NCBI RefSeq assembly: GCF_014656435.1
Contig: NZ_BNCK01000003.1
Location: forward strand, 538,099 to 602,098
Direction of reading: 5' to 3'
Source of the DNA: Thalassotalea marina
Lineage (GTDB): Bacteria > Pseudomonadota > Gammaproteobacteria > Enterobacterales > Alteromonadaceae
Length of the DNA: 64,000 nucleotides
Shown: positions 21,467 through 33,475 of the stretch, in pieces
Layout: every line of letters begins with the position of its first letter
How positions within the stretch are numbered: the stretch's first letter is position 1
Translations under genes and position numbers: made by a program
The notes under the pieces: model-generated
Database searches by the model: none
What the model was told of the DNA's origin: nothing
What the model saw: the letters and a program-made list of their open reading frames with translations, nothing else

Positions 21467-21482
21467 ATAAGTTATAACATCT

Positions 21483-21926
21483 TTATAATTGATCTAAATG
21501 TTTCTCGATCCATAGTTGTGATTCATCTTCTGGATCCATATCGTCTTGTACATCAAACGTTTTTAATTCTATTGTTTGTTTACAACCTTTTGATATTAAT
21601 AAGTTATTTATGTTTTTTGCTGCATAGCAAAATGTATCATAACTTGAGTCACCTAAACCGATCACAAAATGTTGGGTTGTTGAAAGATCTAGATCTGAAG
21701 CTGTTAATTGATCTACAAAAGGTTGGATATTATCTGGATAGTCTCCTGCACCATGAGTAGAGGTACAGACTAACCAAATTTGATTTTCATGCGGTATTTC
21801 AGTTAAAACTGGTTGAAAATGTAGTGTAACTTCGTGGTCATTAGCTTCTAAAGTTTGTTGACATGCTTCTGCAATATATTCACTTCCACCCAACATACTG
21901 CCGACGATTATTTGAATTGATGACAT
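21483..21926 (-). CDS. mioC: Flavodoxin-like protein MioC
   Basis: The 147-residue FMN-binding protein has the flavodoxin fold: the phosphate loop VGSMLGGSEYIAE, then CTSTHGAGDYPDN and FVIGLGDSSYDTFCYAAKN. MioC in E. coli is reported to support biotin synthase. The open frame extends to 21998, but the ATG at 21926 has an AAAGGA eight bases upstream and starts in register with the family (MSSIQIIVGSM), so the first 24 codons are discarded. It follows mnmE by 10 bases and reads toward oriC. Confidence 0.92.
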   Translation of the reverse strand: MSSIQIIVGSMLGGSEYIAEACQQTLEANDHEVTLHFQPVLTEIPHENQIWLVCTSTHGAGDYPDNIQPFVDQLTASDLDLSTTQHFVIGLGDSSYDTFCYAAKNINNLLISKGCKQTIELKTFDVQDDMDPEDESQLWIEKHLDQL

Positions 21927-21936
21927 CGTTGATCCT

Positions 21937-23310
21937 TTATTTACCAATACAAAATGAAGAAAAGATCTGACCAAGCAGATCGTCGTTTGTAAACTCACCT
22001 GTAATATGATTTAGCTGTTCTTGACACAATCTAAGCTCTTCCGCCAGAATTTCGCCAGCAACATAAGCTTCTAATTGTTCTAAGCCTGTAATAAGGTGTT
22101 GATGAGCATTATACAGCGCGGCAAGGTGTCGTCGTCTTGCCATAAACCCACCTTCTGTACTGCCTTGATAGCCCATGATGTCTTTTAGATGGCTTGTTAA
22201 TAGCTCTATTCCTTGTTGTGTTTTTGCTGATAAGGTTACCGTTGGGAATTCGCTTGTTTGATCTATTGCAGGTGGGATATCGGCGATATCTGCTTTGTTT
22301 TTAACAATAGTGAGCCCTATATTATCAGGCAACTGTTGAAAAAACTCTGGCCAAAATGCTCTAGGATCTTGTTCTTGATTACCGGCGTCAACCATCAGTA
22401 ATACTCGATCTGCTTGGTTTATTTCTTGCCAAGCTCGTTCAATACCTATTTGTTCTACTTGATCTGTCGCGTCTCTTAAGCCTGCTGTGTCGATAATGTG
22501 TAATGGCATTCCGTCGATATGGATTTGCTCTGATAGTACATCTCGAGTCGTTCCCGCTATGTCAGTTACAATAGCGCTCTCTTTACCGCTCAGCGCATTA
22601 AGTAGACTCGACTTTCCAGCATTTGGTCTGCCTGCTATTACCACGCGCATGCCTTCGCGCAGAATGCTACCTTGTTGAGCTTTATCTTGTACTTGTTCAA
22701 CTTGCTCAATGATTGCTTTTAAATTGTTTGTCACTTTCTCGTCAGCGAGAAAATCGATCTCTTCTTCAGGAAAATCAATTGCTGCTTCAACATACATTCT
22801 TAGATGAATAGTTTCGTCGACTATTTTGTGGATCAATTTAGAAAAGTCACCTTGTAGCGAGTGCAGAGCACTTCGAGCCGCTTGTTCTGAAGTTGCATTG
22901 ATCAAGTCAGCAATGGCTTCTGCTTGTGTTAAATCAAGTTTATCGTTTAAGAACGCCTGTTCACTGAACTCGCCTGGCTTTGCCATTCTAACATTTGGCT
23001 GAGCTACGATATTTGTTAATAACATATCGAGAATGACAGGACCGCCGTGCCCTTGCAGTTCAAGAACGTCTTCACCGGTGAAAGAGTTAGGGCCTTTGAA
23101 ATAAAGAGCTATACCTTGATCGATGATTTGTTGGTTTTGATCGTAAAAAGGGAGATATTCGGCTTTTCTTATTTCTGGGCATTTTCCCAATACTTTTTCG
23201 GCAACGTCTTTTGCTGCAGGGCCTGAAACGCGGATGATACCTACACCACCGCGACCAGGTGGTGTGGCTTGTGCAGCTATTGTTTCTTTATTTGATATAG
23301 AAGGCGTCAT
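21937..23310 (-). CDS. mnmE: tRNA modification GTPase MnmE
   Basis: The 457-residue GTPase has the N-terminal tetrahydrofolate-binding domain ([11 protein letters not shown]), a helical domain and an inserted G domain: [12 protein letters not shown] at about 225, then DIAGTTRD and DTAGLRD. The C-terminal FCIGK holds the catalytic cysteine motif. With MnmG it modifies wobble U34. It has its own transcript start, since a terminator closes yidC upstream. Confidence 0.98.
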   Translation of the reverse strand: MTPSISNKETIAAQATPPGRGGVGIIRVSGPAAKDVAEKVLGKCPEIRKAEYLPFYDQNQQIIDQGIALYFKGPNSFTGEDVLELQGHGGPVILDMLLTNIVAQPNVRMAKPGEFSEQAFLNDKLDLTQAEAIADLINATSEQAARSALHSLQGDFSKLIHKIVDETIHLRMYVEAAIDFPEEEIDFLADEKVTNNLKAIIEQVEQVQDKAQQGSILREGMRVVIAGRPNAGKSSLLNALSGKESAIVTDIAGTTRDVLSEQIHIDGMPLHIIDTAGLRDATDQVEQIGIERAWQEINQADRVLLMVDAGNQEQDPRAFWPEFFQQLPDNIGLTIVKNKADIADIPPAIDQTSEFPTVTLSAKTQQGIELLTSHLKDIMGYQGSTEGGFMARRRHLAALYNAHQHLITGLEQLEAYVAGEILAEELRLCQEQLNHITGEFTNDDLLGQIFSSFCIGK

Positions 23311-23370
23311 GGTAAATACAACACTTGATAATAAGTGGCGATATTATAAACGTATTCGATTTGAGAAGGT

Positions 23371-23395
23371 AAAAAAAAGCGGCCCTTAGGCCGCT
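23371..23395 (-). terminator. Intrinsic terminator after yidC
   Basis: The stem AGCGGCC (23378-23384) pairs with GGCCGCT (23389-23395), loop CTTA, followed on the minus strand by an eight-base T run. It closes the rpmH-rnpA-yidD-yidC operon. Confidence 0.9.
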
Positions 23396-23399
23396 ATTT

Positions 23400-25034
23400 C
23401 TATTTATTCTTTTGTTTTTCCATGGCGGAAAATATCATTTTCATTTGAATAATTGAAATGATGTTACTGACCAACCAGTACAATACTAAGCCAGAAGGGA
23501 AGAAGAAGAAGAACACAGTAAATGCAACCGGCATATATTGCATGATCTTCTGCTGCATTGGGTCTTGTATGGTCATCGGTTGCATTTTCTGCATTACAAA
23601 CATACTGATACCCATCAAAATAGGTAAGATGTAGTATGGGTCTTTTGATGACAAGTCGGTTAACCAAAGGCCAAATGTTGCGTGTCTAAGTTCAACACTT
23701 TCTAAGAATACCCAGTAAAGTGCTAAGAAAATAGGCATTTGAATTAGCAATGGTAAACAACCACCAGCTGGGTTTACTTTTTCTTTACGGTAAAGCTCCA
23801 TCATGGCTTGAGACATTTTTTGTCTGTCGTCGCCGTAACGTTCTTTTAATTGCGTCATTTTCGGTTGTAAATCACGCATCTTAGCCATTGAAGTATATTG
23901 GGCTTTCGTCAATGGATACATTAACACTTTCACTAGTACTGTGATGATGATGATAGCTACACCCCAGTTAACCACTAATGCTTGAATTTGTAACAGTAAC
24001 CAGTGTAGTGGTTGGCTGATCATAAATAAGAAGCCAAAATCTACCGTTAGCTCTAATCCTTCAGCGATATTTTCAAGGGTTTCTTGAACTTTAGGGCCAA
24101 CATAAAACTGCGCTGAAGTTGTTGCTTGTTGGCCGGGTTCGATAATAACCGCAGGAGCTTTAAAACCAATAACAGCTTCGTTATTTGATGAATAATTAGT
24201 ATAAAGTTGGTTTACTTGTTCTTGCTCTGGTACCCATGCTGAGACAAAGTAATGTTGAAGCATTGCAACCCAGCCACCTTGGGTAGAAACATTTAAGTTT
24301 GCATCTGCGATATCTTCAAAATCATATTTTTCGTAAAGCTCTTCCTGTGTTGAATAAGCTGCACCGCGGTATGTAGGAATTAAAGCACTTGTTTTATCTA
24401 CAGTAGCTGATTGTCTGAGTTGTGCGTATAACTCAACGCTTGCAGCGGTATCACTGTTATTTTGAATAACATAATCGACAGCTACTTGGTAACTACCTGC
24501 AGTAAAGGTGAAGTTTTTTGTAACGACTAAGTTATTCTCTGCTGAATATGTTAATGAAACAACTAAAGGCTGCTCGCCGGTTAACTGGTAGTTTGTCGCT
24601 GACACTTCATAGATTGGTCTGCCTTTAACGATGCGATCAATACCTTGTGCGCCAGTTAAGCCACTTTGTGCAATGTAGCGGAAGTTATCATTACGCATGA
24701 TGGTGAAAGGTTGATTGCTGCCTTGTTCTGTTTCATAGTCAAGTAAAGTCGCTTCTACTATGTCACCACCTTGAGTATTGATTTTTACTTTCAATACATC
24801 TGTTGTGATCTCTACTTGTTTCGCTGTTGAAACTGTTTTAGCGACTGCAGGTGCTGTACTAGTGCTTGGCGCTGGTACAAAGTCACCATCGTTTGCTTGT
24901 GTAACTTGTCCATCAACTTGTGTTATTGGTGTGGTTGACGTTTTTACCGGAGCGTTATCTAGCTCCCATTGCTGGTATAACAGAAAACTGACAACCATTA
25001 GCGCAATAAACAAAAAACTGCGTTGAGATTCCAT
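23400..25034 (-). CDS. yidC: Membrane protein insertase YidC
   Basis: The 544-residue YidC has an N-terminal membrane anchor (about 6-21), a large periplasmic beta-sandwich domain (about 60-335) and five C-terminal membrane helices. The conserved stretches ALVVNWGVAIIIITVLVK and LYRKEKVNPAGGCLPLLIQM are present. It inserts proteins into the inner membrane alone or with SecYEG, including Fo subunit c. It starts 6 bases after the yidD stop. Confidence 0.98.
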   Translation of the reverse strand: MESQRSFLFIALMVVSFLLYQQWELDNAPVKTSTTPITQVDGQVTQANDGDFVPAPSTSTAPAVAKTVSTAKQVEITTDVLKVKINTQGGDIVEATLLDYETEQGSNQPFTIMRNDNFRYIAQSGLTGAQGIDRIVKGRPIYEVSATNYQLTGEQPLVVSLTYSAENNLVVTKNFTFTAGSYQVAVDYVIQNNSDTAASVELYAQLRQSATVDKTSALIPTYRGAAYSTQEELYEKYDFEDIADANLNVSTQGGWVAMLQHYFVSAWVPEQEQVNQLYTNYSSNNEAVIGFKAPAVIIEPGQQATTSAQFYVGPKVQETLENIAEGLELTVDFGFLFMISQPLHWLLLQIQALVVNWGVAIIIITVLVKVLMYPLTKAQYTSMAKMRDLQPKMTQLKERYGDDRQKMSQAMMELYRKEKVNPAGGCLPLLIQMPIFLALYWVFLESVELRHATFGLWLTDLSSKDPYYILPILMGISMFVMQKMQPMTIQDPMQQKIMQYMPVAFTVFFFFFPSGLVLYWLVSNIISIIQMKMIFSAMEKQKNK

Positions 25035-25040
25035 AGTGTG

Positions 25041-25289
25041 TTATTTCTCTTTCTTTACTGGTGGCACGGGATCATCGCCTCCCGCGTTTAGTGGGTGGCA
25101 TTTTAGTATACGTTTGCCTGCTAACCAACTACCTTTTACGACTCCAAAGCGATTAATTGCTTCAATAGCATAAAAAGAGCAGGTTGGATTAAAGCGACAA
25201 TTGTTTCCTAACAGTGGGCTAAGCCAGCGCTGGTAAGCTTTGATGAATAAAACAGCTACTTTTTGTGGCGTTGAATTATTTTTCGCCAT
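25041..25289 (-). CDS. yidD: Membrane protein insertion efficiency factor YidD
   Basis: The 82-residue protein has the YidD pattern: [17 protein letters not shown], then [15 protein letters not shown] with its cysteines, [16 protein letters not shown] and a polar tail after GGDDPVP. It is a peripheral inner-membrane protein aiding YidC. Its start overlaps the end of rnpA by 34 bases, an arrangement usual in this operon. Confidence 0.95.
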   Translation of the reverse strand: MAKNNSTPQKVAVLFIKAYQRWLSPLLGNNCRFNPTCSFYAIEAINRFGVVKGSWLAGKRILKCHPLNAGGDDPVPPVKKEK

Positions 25290-25612
25290 ATTTTTTCTAG
25301 TTGCTTGTTAATTTGCTGGTTGTCCAGCTCATCAATACCTGATTTCACCATCACTACCATTTCTATATGGGGTAATTGGTGCTGATTCAAGCGGAAACTT
25401 TCTCGAACGAGGCGTTTTATTCTGTTTCTTTGCACAGCAAGTTTGACACGTTTTTTAGCAATAGCTAAACCTAAACGATTGTTATCGTCGTTACTTTGCG
25501 TGATTAGAATAGTAAAGTGGCTAGAGCCAAATCTGGAAGGATTAGAAAATACAGATTGGAATTGACTGGGAGTCAATAATCTTGACTCCCGAGTGAATTC
25601 GTTAGTAACCAT
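25256..25612 (-). CDS. rnpA: Ribonuclease P protein component
   Basis: The 118-residue basic protein binds the RNase P RNA and helps mature tRNA 5' ends. The family signature [13 protein letters not shown] lies at about 61, with [16 protein letters not shown] before it. It is 39 bases after rpmH and overlaps yidD. Confidence 0.96.
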   Translation of the reverse strand: MVTNEFTRESRLLTPSQFQSVFSNPSRFGSSHFTILITQSNDDNNRLGLAIAKKRVKLAVQRNRIKRLVRESFRLNQHQLPHIEMVVMVKSGIDELDNQQINKQLEKIWRKIIQRHKK

Positions 25613-25651
25613 ATTGGTTACCTATCTCTTAATTAAAAGTTAACTAAGAAA

Positions 25652-26241
<590 letters not shown>

Positions 26242-27609
26242 TTGGATCATACTTTGTGGCAACGATGCCTTTCCATCTTACAAGAAGAGTTGCCAGCACA
26301 GCAATTTAGTATGTGGATTCGTCCTCTACAATGTGTTGTAGAAAATAACGTAATGACCTTATATGCACCAAACCGTTTTGTTTTGGATTGGGTACGGGAT
26401 AAGTATGTTAATAGAATCAATGAGTTAGTTGCTCTAGAAGAAAGTAACAATCCGCCATTATTACGATTTGATGTTGGTGTTATGCCAAAGCAGCCAACTA
26501 TTACACCTACAACACAAACAGTTGTTGCAAACGAAAATAAAGGTGTGAAGGTTGATAACGAAGGGATCCCAGAGGCAAACCTACCTAAAAAATCCAATGT
26601 TAGAGTTAATTATACTTTCGATAACTTCGTAGAAGGTAAGTCCAACCAACTAGCAAGAGCTGCTGCATCACAAGTAGCTGATAACCCAGGAACTGCATAC
26701 AACCCGCTGTTTATATATGGCGGTACAGGCCTTGGTAAAACCCACTTATTACATGCTGTTGGTAATGGAATTTTATTAAATAAGCCTGATGCAAAGATTG
26801 CTTACATGCATTCAGAGCGTTTTGTACAAGATATGGTAAGAGCGTTACAAAACAACGCTATAGAAAAATTTAAACAATACTACCGTTCAGTTGATGCTTT
26901 ATTGATAGATGATATTCAATTTTTTGCCAACAAAGAACGAACGCAAGAAGAGTTTTTTCATACATTTAATGCGTTACTTGAAGGCAACCAACAAATAATT
27001 TTGACTAGTGATCGATACCCAAAAGAAATTGACGGTGTTGAGGATCGTTTAAAGTCTCGATTTGGTTGGGGACTAACAATAGCTATCGAGCCACCAGAGC
27101 TAGAAACTCGCGTAGCGATCCTAAAAAGAAAGGCGCAAGAAAGTCATGTTAACTTAGCTGATGAAGTCGCGTTTTTTATCGCTAAACGATTACGTTCTAA
27201 CGTACGTGAATTAGAAGGGGCTTTAAACAGAGTTATTGCAAATGCTAATTTTACCGGTAGAGCAATAAATATCGATTTTGTTAAAGAAGCACTGAGAGAT
27301 TTACTTGCACTACAGGATAAGTTAGTTACTATCGATAACATTCAAAAAACGGTCGCTGAATATTATAAAATTAAAGTTGCTGATTTATTATCTAAACGTA
27401 GAAATAGATCGGTAGCGAGACCGAGACAAATTGCCATGGCGCTATCGAAGGATTTAACTAATCATAGTTTACCTGAAATAGGTGATGCGTTTGGTGGTAA
27501 GGATCATACGACAGTTTTGCATGCCTGTAGAAAGGTAAAAGAACTTAGGGAAGAGTCGCATGATATTAAGGAAGATTATTCTAATTTAACTAGAACCCTT
27601 TCATCCTAA
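26242..27609 (+). CDS. dnaA: Chromosomal replication initiator DnaA
   Basis: The 455-residue initiator has the DnaB-contacting domain I ([21 protein letters not shown]), a variable linker, the AAA+ domain with Walker [14 protein letters not shown] at about 163 and Walker [11 protein letters not shown], and the C-terminal box-binding helix-turn-helix ([19 protein letters not shown]). The start codon is TTG at 26242 with AGGAG eight bases before it, a weak start that would keep DnaA levels low. It heads dnaA-dnaN-recF-gyrB. Confidence 0.98.
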   Translation: MDHTLWQRCLSILQEELPAQQFSMWIRPLQCVVENNVMTLYAPNRFVLDWVRDKYVNRINELVALEESNNPPLLRFDVGVMPKQPTITPTTQTVVANENKGVKVDNEGIPEANLPKKSNVRVNYTFDNFVEGKSNQLARAAASQVADNPGTAYNPLFIYGGTGLGKTHLLHAVGNGILLNKPDAKIAYMHSERFVQDMVRALQNNAIEKFKQYYRSVDALLIDDIQFFANKERTQEEFFHTFNALLEGNQQIILTSDRYPKEIDGVEDRLKSRFGWGLTIAIEPPELETRVAILKRKAQESHVNLADEVAFFIAKRLRSNVRELEGALNRVIANANFTGRAINIDFVKEALRDLLALQDKLVTIDNIQKTVAEYYKIKVADLLSKRRNRSVARPRQIAMALSKDLTNHSLPEIGDAFGGKDHTTVLHACRKVKELREESHDIKEDYSNLTRTLSS

Positions 27610-27638
27610 TAATAAGGTATAAAAAGAGTAGGTAAAGA

Positions 27639-28742
27639 ATGAAATTTTCATTAAATAGAGAGTTATTGTTAAAGCCATTGTTATTAGTGTCTGGCGCTGT
27701 TGAACGTAAAAGTACTTTACCTATCTTGGGTAATATTTTACTTGATGTAAGTGGGCAATCACTTACTTTGACGGCAACGGATTTAGAACTTGAAATGGTT
27801 GCCTACGCTGAAATTGATAATCATGGTCAAGATGGGAAGCTTACCGTACCTGCACGAAAACTATTAGACATATGTAAAAGCTTACCTGACGGTGCATCTA
27901 TCTCTTTCGAAGCACAAGAAGACAACGTTATTATCTCATCTGGACGTAGTCGCTATTCATTATCTACTTTACCAGCAACGGATTTTCCTAATATAGAAGA
28001 GTGGAAAGGTGATGTTGAGTTTAAGCTTTGTAAATCACAGTTGTTACGTTTAATTGAAAGTACTCACTTTTCTATGGCAAACCAAGATGTACGTTATTAC
28101 CTTAATGGTATGTCTATTGAAACTGAAGGAAATGAAATTCGTTCTGTTGCCACAGATGGACACCGTTTAGCTATTTGTAAAATAGCGTTAGAAAATCTTC
28201 AGCTACCAAATCGACAAGTTATAGTTCCTAGAAAAGGGATATTAGAAATTATTCGATTACTTGATCCTGTTGAAGAAGACGTACAAGTGTTTTTAGGCTC
28301 AAACCACATTCGTATAATCGATACCGAATATTCATTTACCAGTAAATTGGTTGATGGCCGTTTTCCAGATTATCGCAGAGTATTACCTAGAAATGGTGAC
28401 AAGATCCTTAATGCAGATAAAGGTGAGTTAAAGCAAGTACTTTCTAGGGCTTCAATTTTATCTAATGAAAAGTTTAAAGGGGTTAGATTAAATTTTTCAC
28501 CTTCGGAATTAAAAATTACCGCGAATAATCCAGAGCAAGAACAGGCAGAAGAAATTATTGAAATCGACTTTCCGTATGAAGAGGTCGAGATCGGTTTTAA
28601 CGTAAACTACGTGCTTGATGTATTAAATGCTATTCGTGATACTGGCGTTAAATTTACCTTAGCTGATGCTAACAGCAGTGTTGTTATAGAAGGTGGAGAA
28701 TCTAACGAAGCGCTTTATGTTGTTATGCCAATGCGACTGTAA
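27639..28742 (+). CDS. dnaN: DNA polymerase III beta sliding clamp
   Basis: The 367-residue clamp has three homologous domains and dimerises into a ring that tethers polymerase III. The start MKFSLNRELLLKPLLLVSGAVERKSTLPIL, the middle SVATDGHRLAICK and the end YVVMPMRL are typical. Its stop TAA and the recF start ATG share one base (TAATG at 28740-28744), so recF is translationally coupled. Confidence 0.98.
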   Translation: MKFSLNRELLLKPLLLVSGAVERKSTLPILGNILLDVSGQSLTLTATDLELEMVAYAEIDNHGQDGKLTVPARKLLDICKSLPDGASISFEAQEDNVIISSGRSRYSLSTLPATDFPNIEEWKGDVEFKLCKSQLLRLIESTHFSMANQDVRYYLNGMSIETEGNEIRSVATDGHRLAICKIALENLQLPNRQVIVPRKGILEIIRLLDPVEEDVQVFLGSNHIRIIDTEYSFTSKLVDGRFPDYRRVLPRNGDKILNADKGELKQVLSRASILSNEKFKGVRLNFSPSELKITANNPEQEQAEEIIEIDFPYEEVEIGFNVNYVLDVLNAIRDTGVKFTLADANSSVVIEGGESNEALYVVMPMRL

Positions 28743-29830
28743 TGAGTGTTGTTGATTTAACGACCTCCCAGTTTAGAAATCTCGCGAGCGAAAAAACATT
28801 ATTTCATACCAATTTGAATTTTTTGGTGGGGGATAATGGTTCCGGCAAAAGTAGTTTTCTTGAGGCTCTATTTTATATTGCACATGGAAAGTCGTTCCGA
28901 ACATCTAACGTTAGTAATCTTATTGTTAACGGCGCTGATAAATTTGTTGTCAGCGTTTATACCAGTAATAAAACAAGGTTAGGTATAGAATTCAGTTTAT
29001 TGGGAAACAACGTGATTAAAATTGACGGCGTTTCTCAAAACAAGATGTCAGAATTAGCAAAGAATATTGTTGTTCAAATTGTTACGCCAGAAAGCTTTAA
29101 GATGTTTTTTGGTGGTCCTAAAGAGAGACGAAAATTTGTCGATTTAGGAATGTTTCACGTGGAACATAACTTTTCTGAGTTATGGAAGGTATTCAGCAAA
29201 ACATTAAAACAGAGAAACGCTTGCTTAAAACGTAAAATAGTTGATCAGCAATTAGCGTATTGGACTGAAGAGTTTTGTCGGTTATCTGAAGCTATCGCGT
29301 CAATACGAAAAAGCTATGTGGATAATCTTAAAATTGAGGTAAACTCATGGTTAGCTATTTTGCTTCCTGATGTTACTGAAGATATAACCGTTCAATATCA
29401 GCAAGGTTGGAATAGCAAAAAAGAGCTATCAGAAGTATTGGCACAAAATATCGAAAAAGAACGTGAACGAGGCTTTTCATTATTTGGTGCTCAGAAGTTC
29501 GATATACGTTTTTTGATCGGTGGAGTAGCCATCGAAAACAAACTGTCGAGAGGGCAACAAAAGTTGTTTTTACTGGCGTTAACTTTTGCTCAAACAAAAT
29601 TAATCGAGCAAGTTAATCGAGTAAAACCAATTTTATTAATTGATGATATAGGAGCTGAGCTTGACGAAACTTCGCGAAAAGCGATGTCCGTGGCTCTAAC
29701 AAAGGTAGATTGTCAAACGTTTATAACTGCAATTGAACTGCAAGCGTTACATCCTTTGATACCTAACAATAATAACGAATTTAAAATGTTCCACGTGGAA
29801 CATGGCAAAATATCTATAAAAAGTGAGTAG
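28742..29830 (+). CDS. recF: DNA replication and repair protein RecF
   Basis: The 362-residue SMC-like ATPase loads RecA at gaps through RecOR. Walker A GDNGSGKSSFLEAL lies at about 30, the ABC signature region LSRGQQKLFLLALTFAQ at about 267 and Walker B PILLIDDIGAELDE at about 296. It encodes the peptide MFHVEH twice (residues 137-142 and 349-354), because each copy carries a parS centromere site. The second copy lies in the poorly conserved tail. It is followed 9 bases later by gyrB. Confidence 0.97.
   Translation: MSVVDLTTSQFRNLASEKTLFHTNLNFLVGDNGSGKSSFLEALFYIAHGKSFRTSNVSNLIVNGADKFVVSVYTSNKTRLGIEFSLLGNNVIKIDGVSQNKMSELAKNIVVQIVTPESFKMFFGGPKERRKFVDLGMFHVEHNFSELWKVFSKTLKQRNACLKRKIVDQQLAYWTEEFCRLSEAIASIRKSYVDNLKIEVNSWLAILLPDVTEDITVQYQQGWNSKKELSEVLAQNIEKERERGFSLFGAQKFDIRFLIGGVAIENKLSRGQQKLFLLALTFAQTKLIEQVNRVKPILLIDDIGAELDETSRKAMSVALTKVDCQTFITAIELQALHPLIPNNNNEFKMFHVEHGKISIKSE
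29151..29166. other. parS site 1 (one mismatch from perfect palindrome)
   Basis: The 16-mer TGTTTCACGTGGAACA matches the general bacterial parS consensus TGTTNCACGTGNAACA. It is inside recF and encodes FHVEH. ParB made from 16809-17714 should bind here. Confidence 0.88.
29787..29802. other. parS site 2 (perfect palindrome)
   Basis: The 16-mer TGTTCCACGTGGAACA is a perfect inverted repeat and is the sequence known as parS in pseudomonads and vibrios. It lies in the last 45 bases of recF, 636 bases after the first site and about 8.4 kb from oriC. Confidence 0.93.
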
Positions 29831-32275
<2,445 letters not shown>

Positions 32276-32300
32276 TCAATTAGGTTACTCATTTTAATTA

Positions 32301-32327
32301 AAAACCATGCTTTAAAGCATGGTTTTT
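32301..32327 (+). terminator. Intrinsic terminator after gyrB
   Basis: The stem AAAACCATGC (32301-32310) pairs with GCATGGTTTT (32317-32326), loop TTTAAA, then a T run. It closes dnaA-dnaN-recF-gyrB. Confidence 0.92.
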
Positions 32328-32557
32328 TTATTTTAAATCAATGGATTGAATCAAAAATGAACTAGGATAAATAGCTAAAAGTAACAAGTCTTATGTTACA
32401 AAAGAAACTAGATATTTAATTGAACCTGATATTACGGGTACAATTAATCCAAAATTGAGCTTTTACTCAATATAATGTGTTAGTTAACTAGGCTATTAAA
32501 CCTACAAACGTTATACTAGCGCGAGCAAAGTGAAACTAACCAAAAATACAGGCACGT

Positions 32558-33475
32558 ATGAGTACGTTTAACATAAAAACATTCCAAGGGTTAATCCTAC
32601 AACTACAAGATTATTGGTCGCGCCAAGGTTGCGTGATCGTACAGCCATTAGATTTAGAAGTGGGGGCTGGTACTTTCCATCCTATGACGTTTCTACGTGC
32701 TGTTGGGCCAGAACCTATAAGCAGTGCCTATGTACAGCCATGTCGTCGTCCTACTGATGGCCGTTATGGTGAAAACCCTAATCGACTACAGCATTACTAT
32801 CAATTTCAAGTCATGCTTAAGCCGTCTCCTAAAAATATCCAACAGCTATATTTAAATTCTCTTGAAGAGTTAGGTATTGATCCACTAGTACACGACATTC
32901 GTTTCGTGGAAGATAACTGGGAATCTCCAACTCTTGGCGCTTGGGGTTTAGGCTGGGAAGTTTGGCTTGATGGTATGGAAATAACTCAGTTTACTTACTT
33001 CCAACAAGTAGGTGGTTTAGAGTGTGCTCCTGTAACAGGCGAAATTACCTATGGTTTAGAGCGCTTGGCTATGTACATTCAAAATGTTGATAGTATCTAT
33101 GATCTAGTTTGGACAGATGGTCCAATGGGCAAAGTATTATACGGTGATGTTTTCCATCAAAATGAAGTTGAGCAATCAGCGTATAATTTTGAACACGCTG
33201 ATGTTGATGCTTTGTTTGCACAGTTTGACCAATGTGAAAAAGACAGCCAAAAGCTTATTGAAAAGGGCTTAGCACTGCCAGCTTATGAACAAGTGATGAA
33301 AGCCTCACATGCATTTAACTTGTTAGACGCACGTCACGCCATTTCAGTTACAGAAAGACAACGTTATATTTTAAGAGTTAGGGCTTTATCGAAAGCTTGT
33401 GCTGAAGCTTATTATGCTACACGTGAACAACTTGGTTTCCCGCTATGTAAGCAACAAGAAAAAGCGGGAGAATAA
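32558..33475 (+). CDS. glyQ: Glycyl-tRNA synthetase alpha subunit
   Basis: The 305-residue catalytic alpha subunit charges tRNA-Gly in the alpha2beta2 enzyme of bacteria. It starts with [24 protein letters not shown] and carries [17 protein letters not shown] and the motif [17 protein letters not shown]. The stop overlaps the glyS start by one base (TAATG), which couples equal production. Upstream 32340-32557 is an AT-rich promoter region with no structure that I can name. Confidence 0.98.
   Translation: MSTFNIKTFQGLILQLQDYWSRQGCVIVQPLDLEVGAGTFHPMTFLRAVGPEPISSAYVQPCRRPTDGRYGENPNRLQHYYQFQVMLKPSPKNIQQLYLNSLEELGIDPLVHDIRFVEDNWESPTLGAWGLGWEVWLDGMEITQFTYFQQVGGLECAPVTGEITYGLERLAMYIQNVDSIYDLVWTDGPMGKVLYGDVFHQNEVEQSAYNFEHADVDALFAQFDQCEKDSQKLIEKGLALPAYEQVMKASHAFNLLDARHAISVTERQRYILRVRALSKACAEAYYATREQLGFPLCKQQEKAGE

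Larger units (their letters stand above)
21141..21470. other. Chromosomal replication origin oriC
   Basis: The 405-bp gap between mnmG and mioC has all expected parts of an E. coli-type origin. There are ten GATC Dam sites between 21150 and 21341. Three tandem AT-rich 12/13-mers each start with GATCT (at 21198, 21210 and 21222), matching the E. coli unwinding repeats in sequence, spacing and position on the mnmG side. A near-consensus DnaA box TGTTGATAA (21247-21255) lies next to them, with perfect DnaA boxes TTATCCACA at 21353-21361 and 21425-21433 and an inverted one at 21458-21466. Replication should start here in both directions. Confidence 0.93.
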
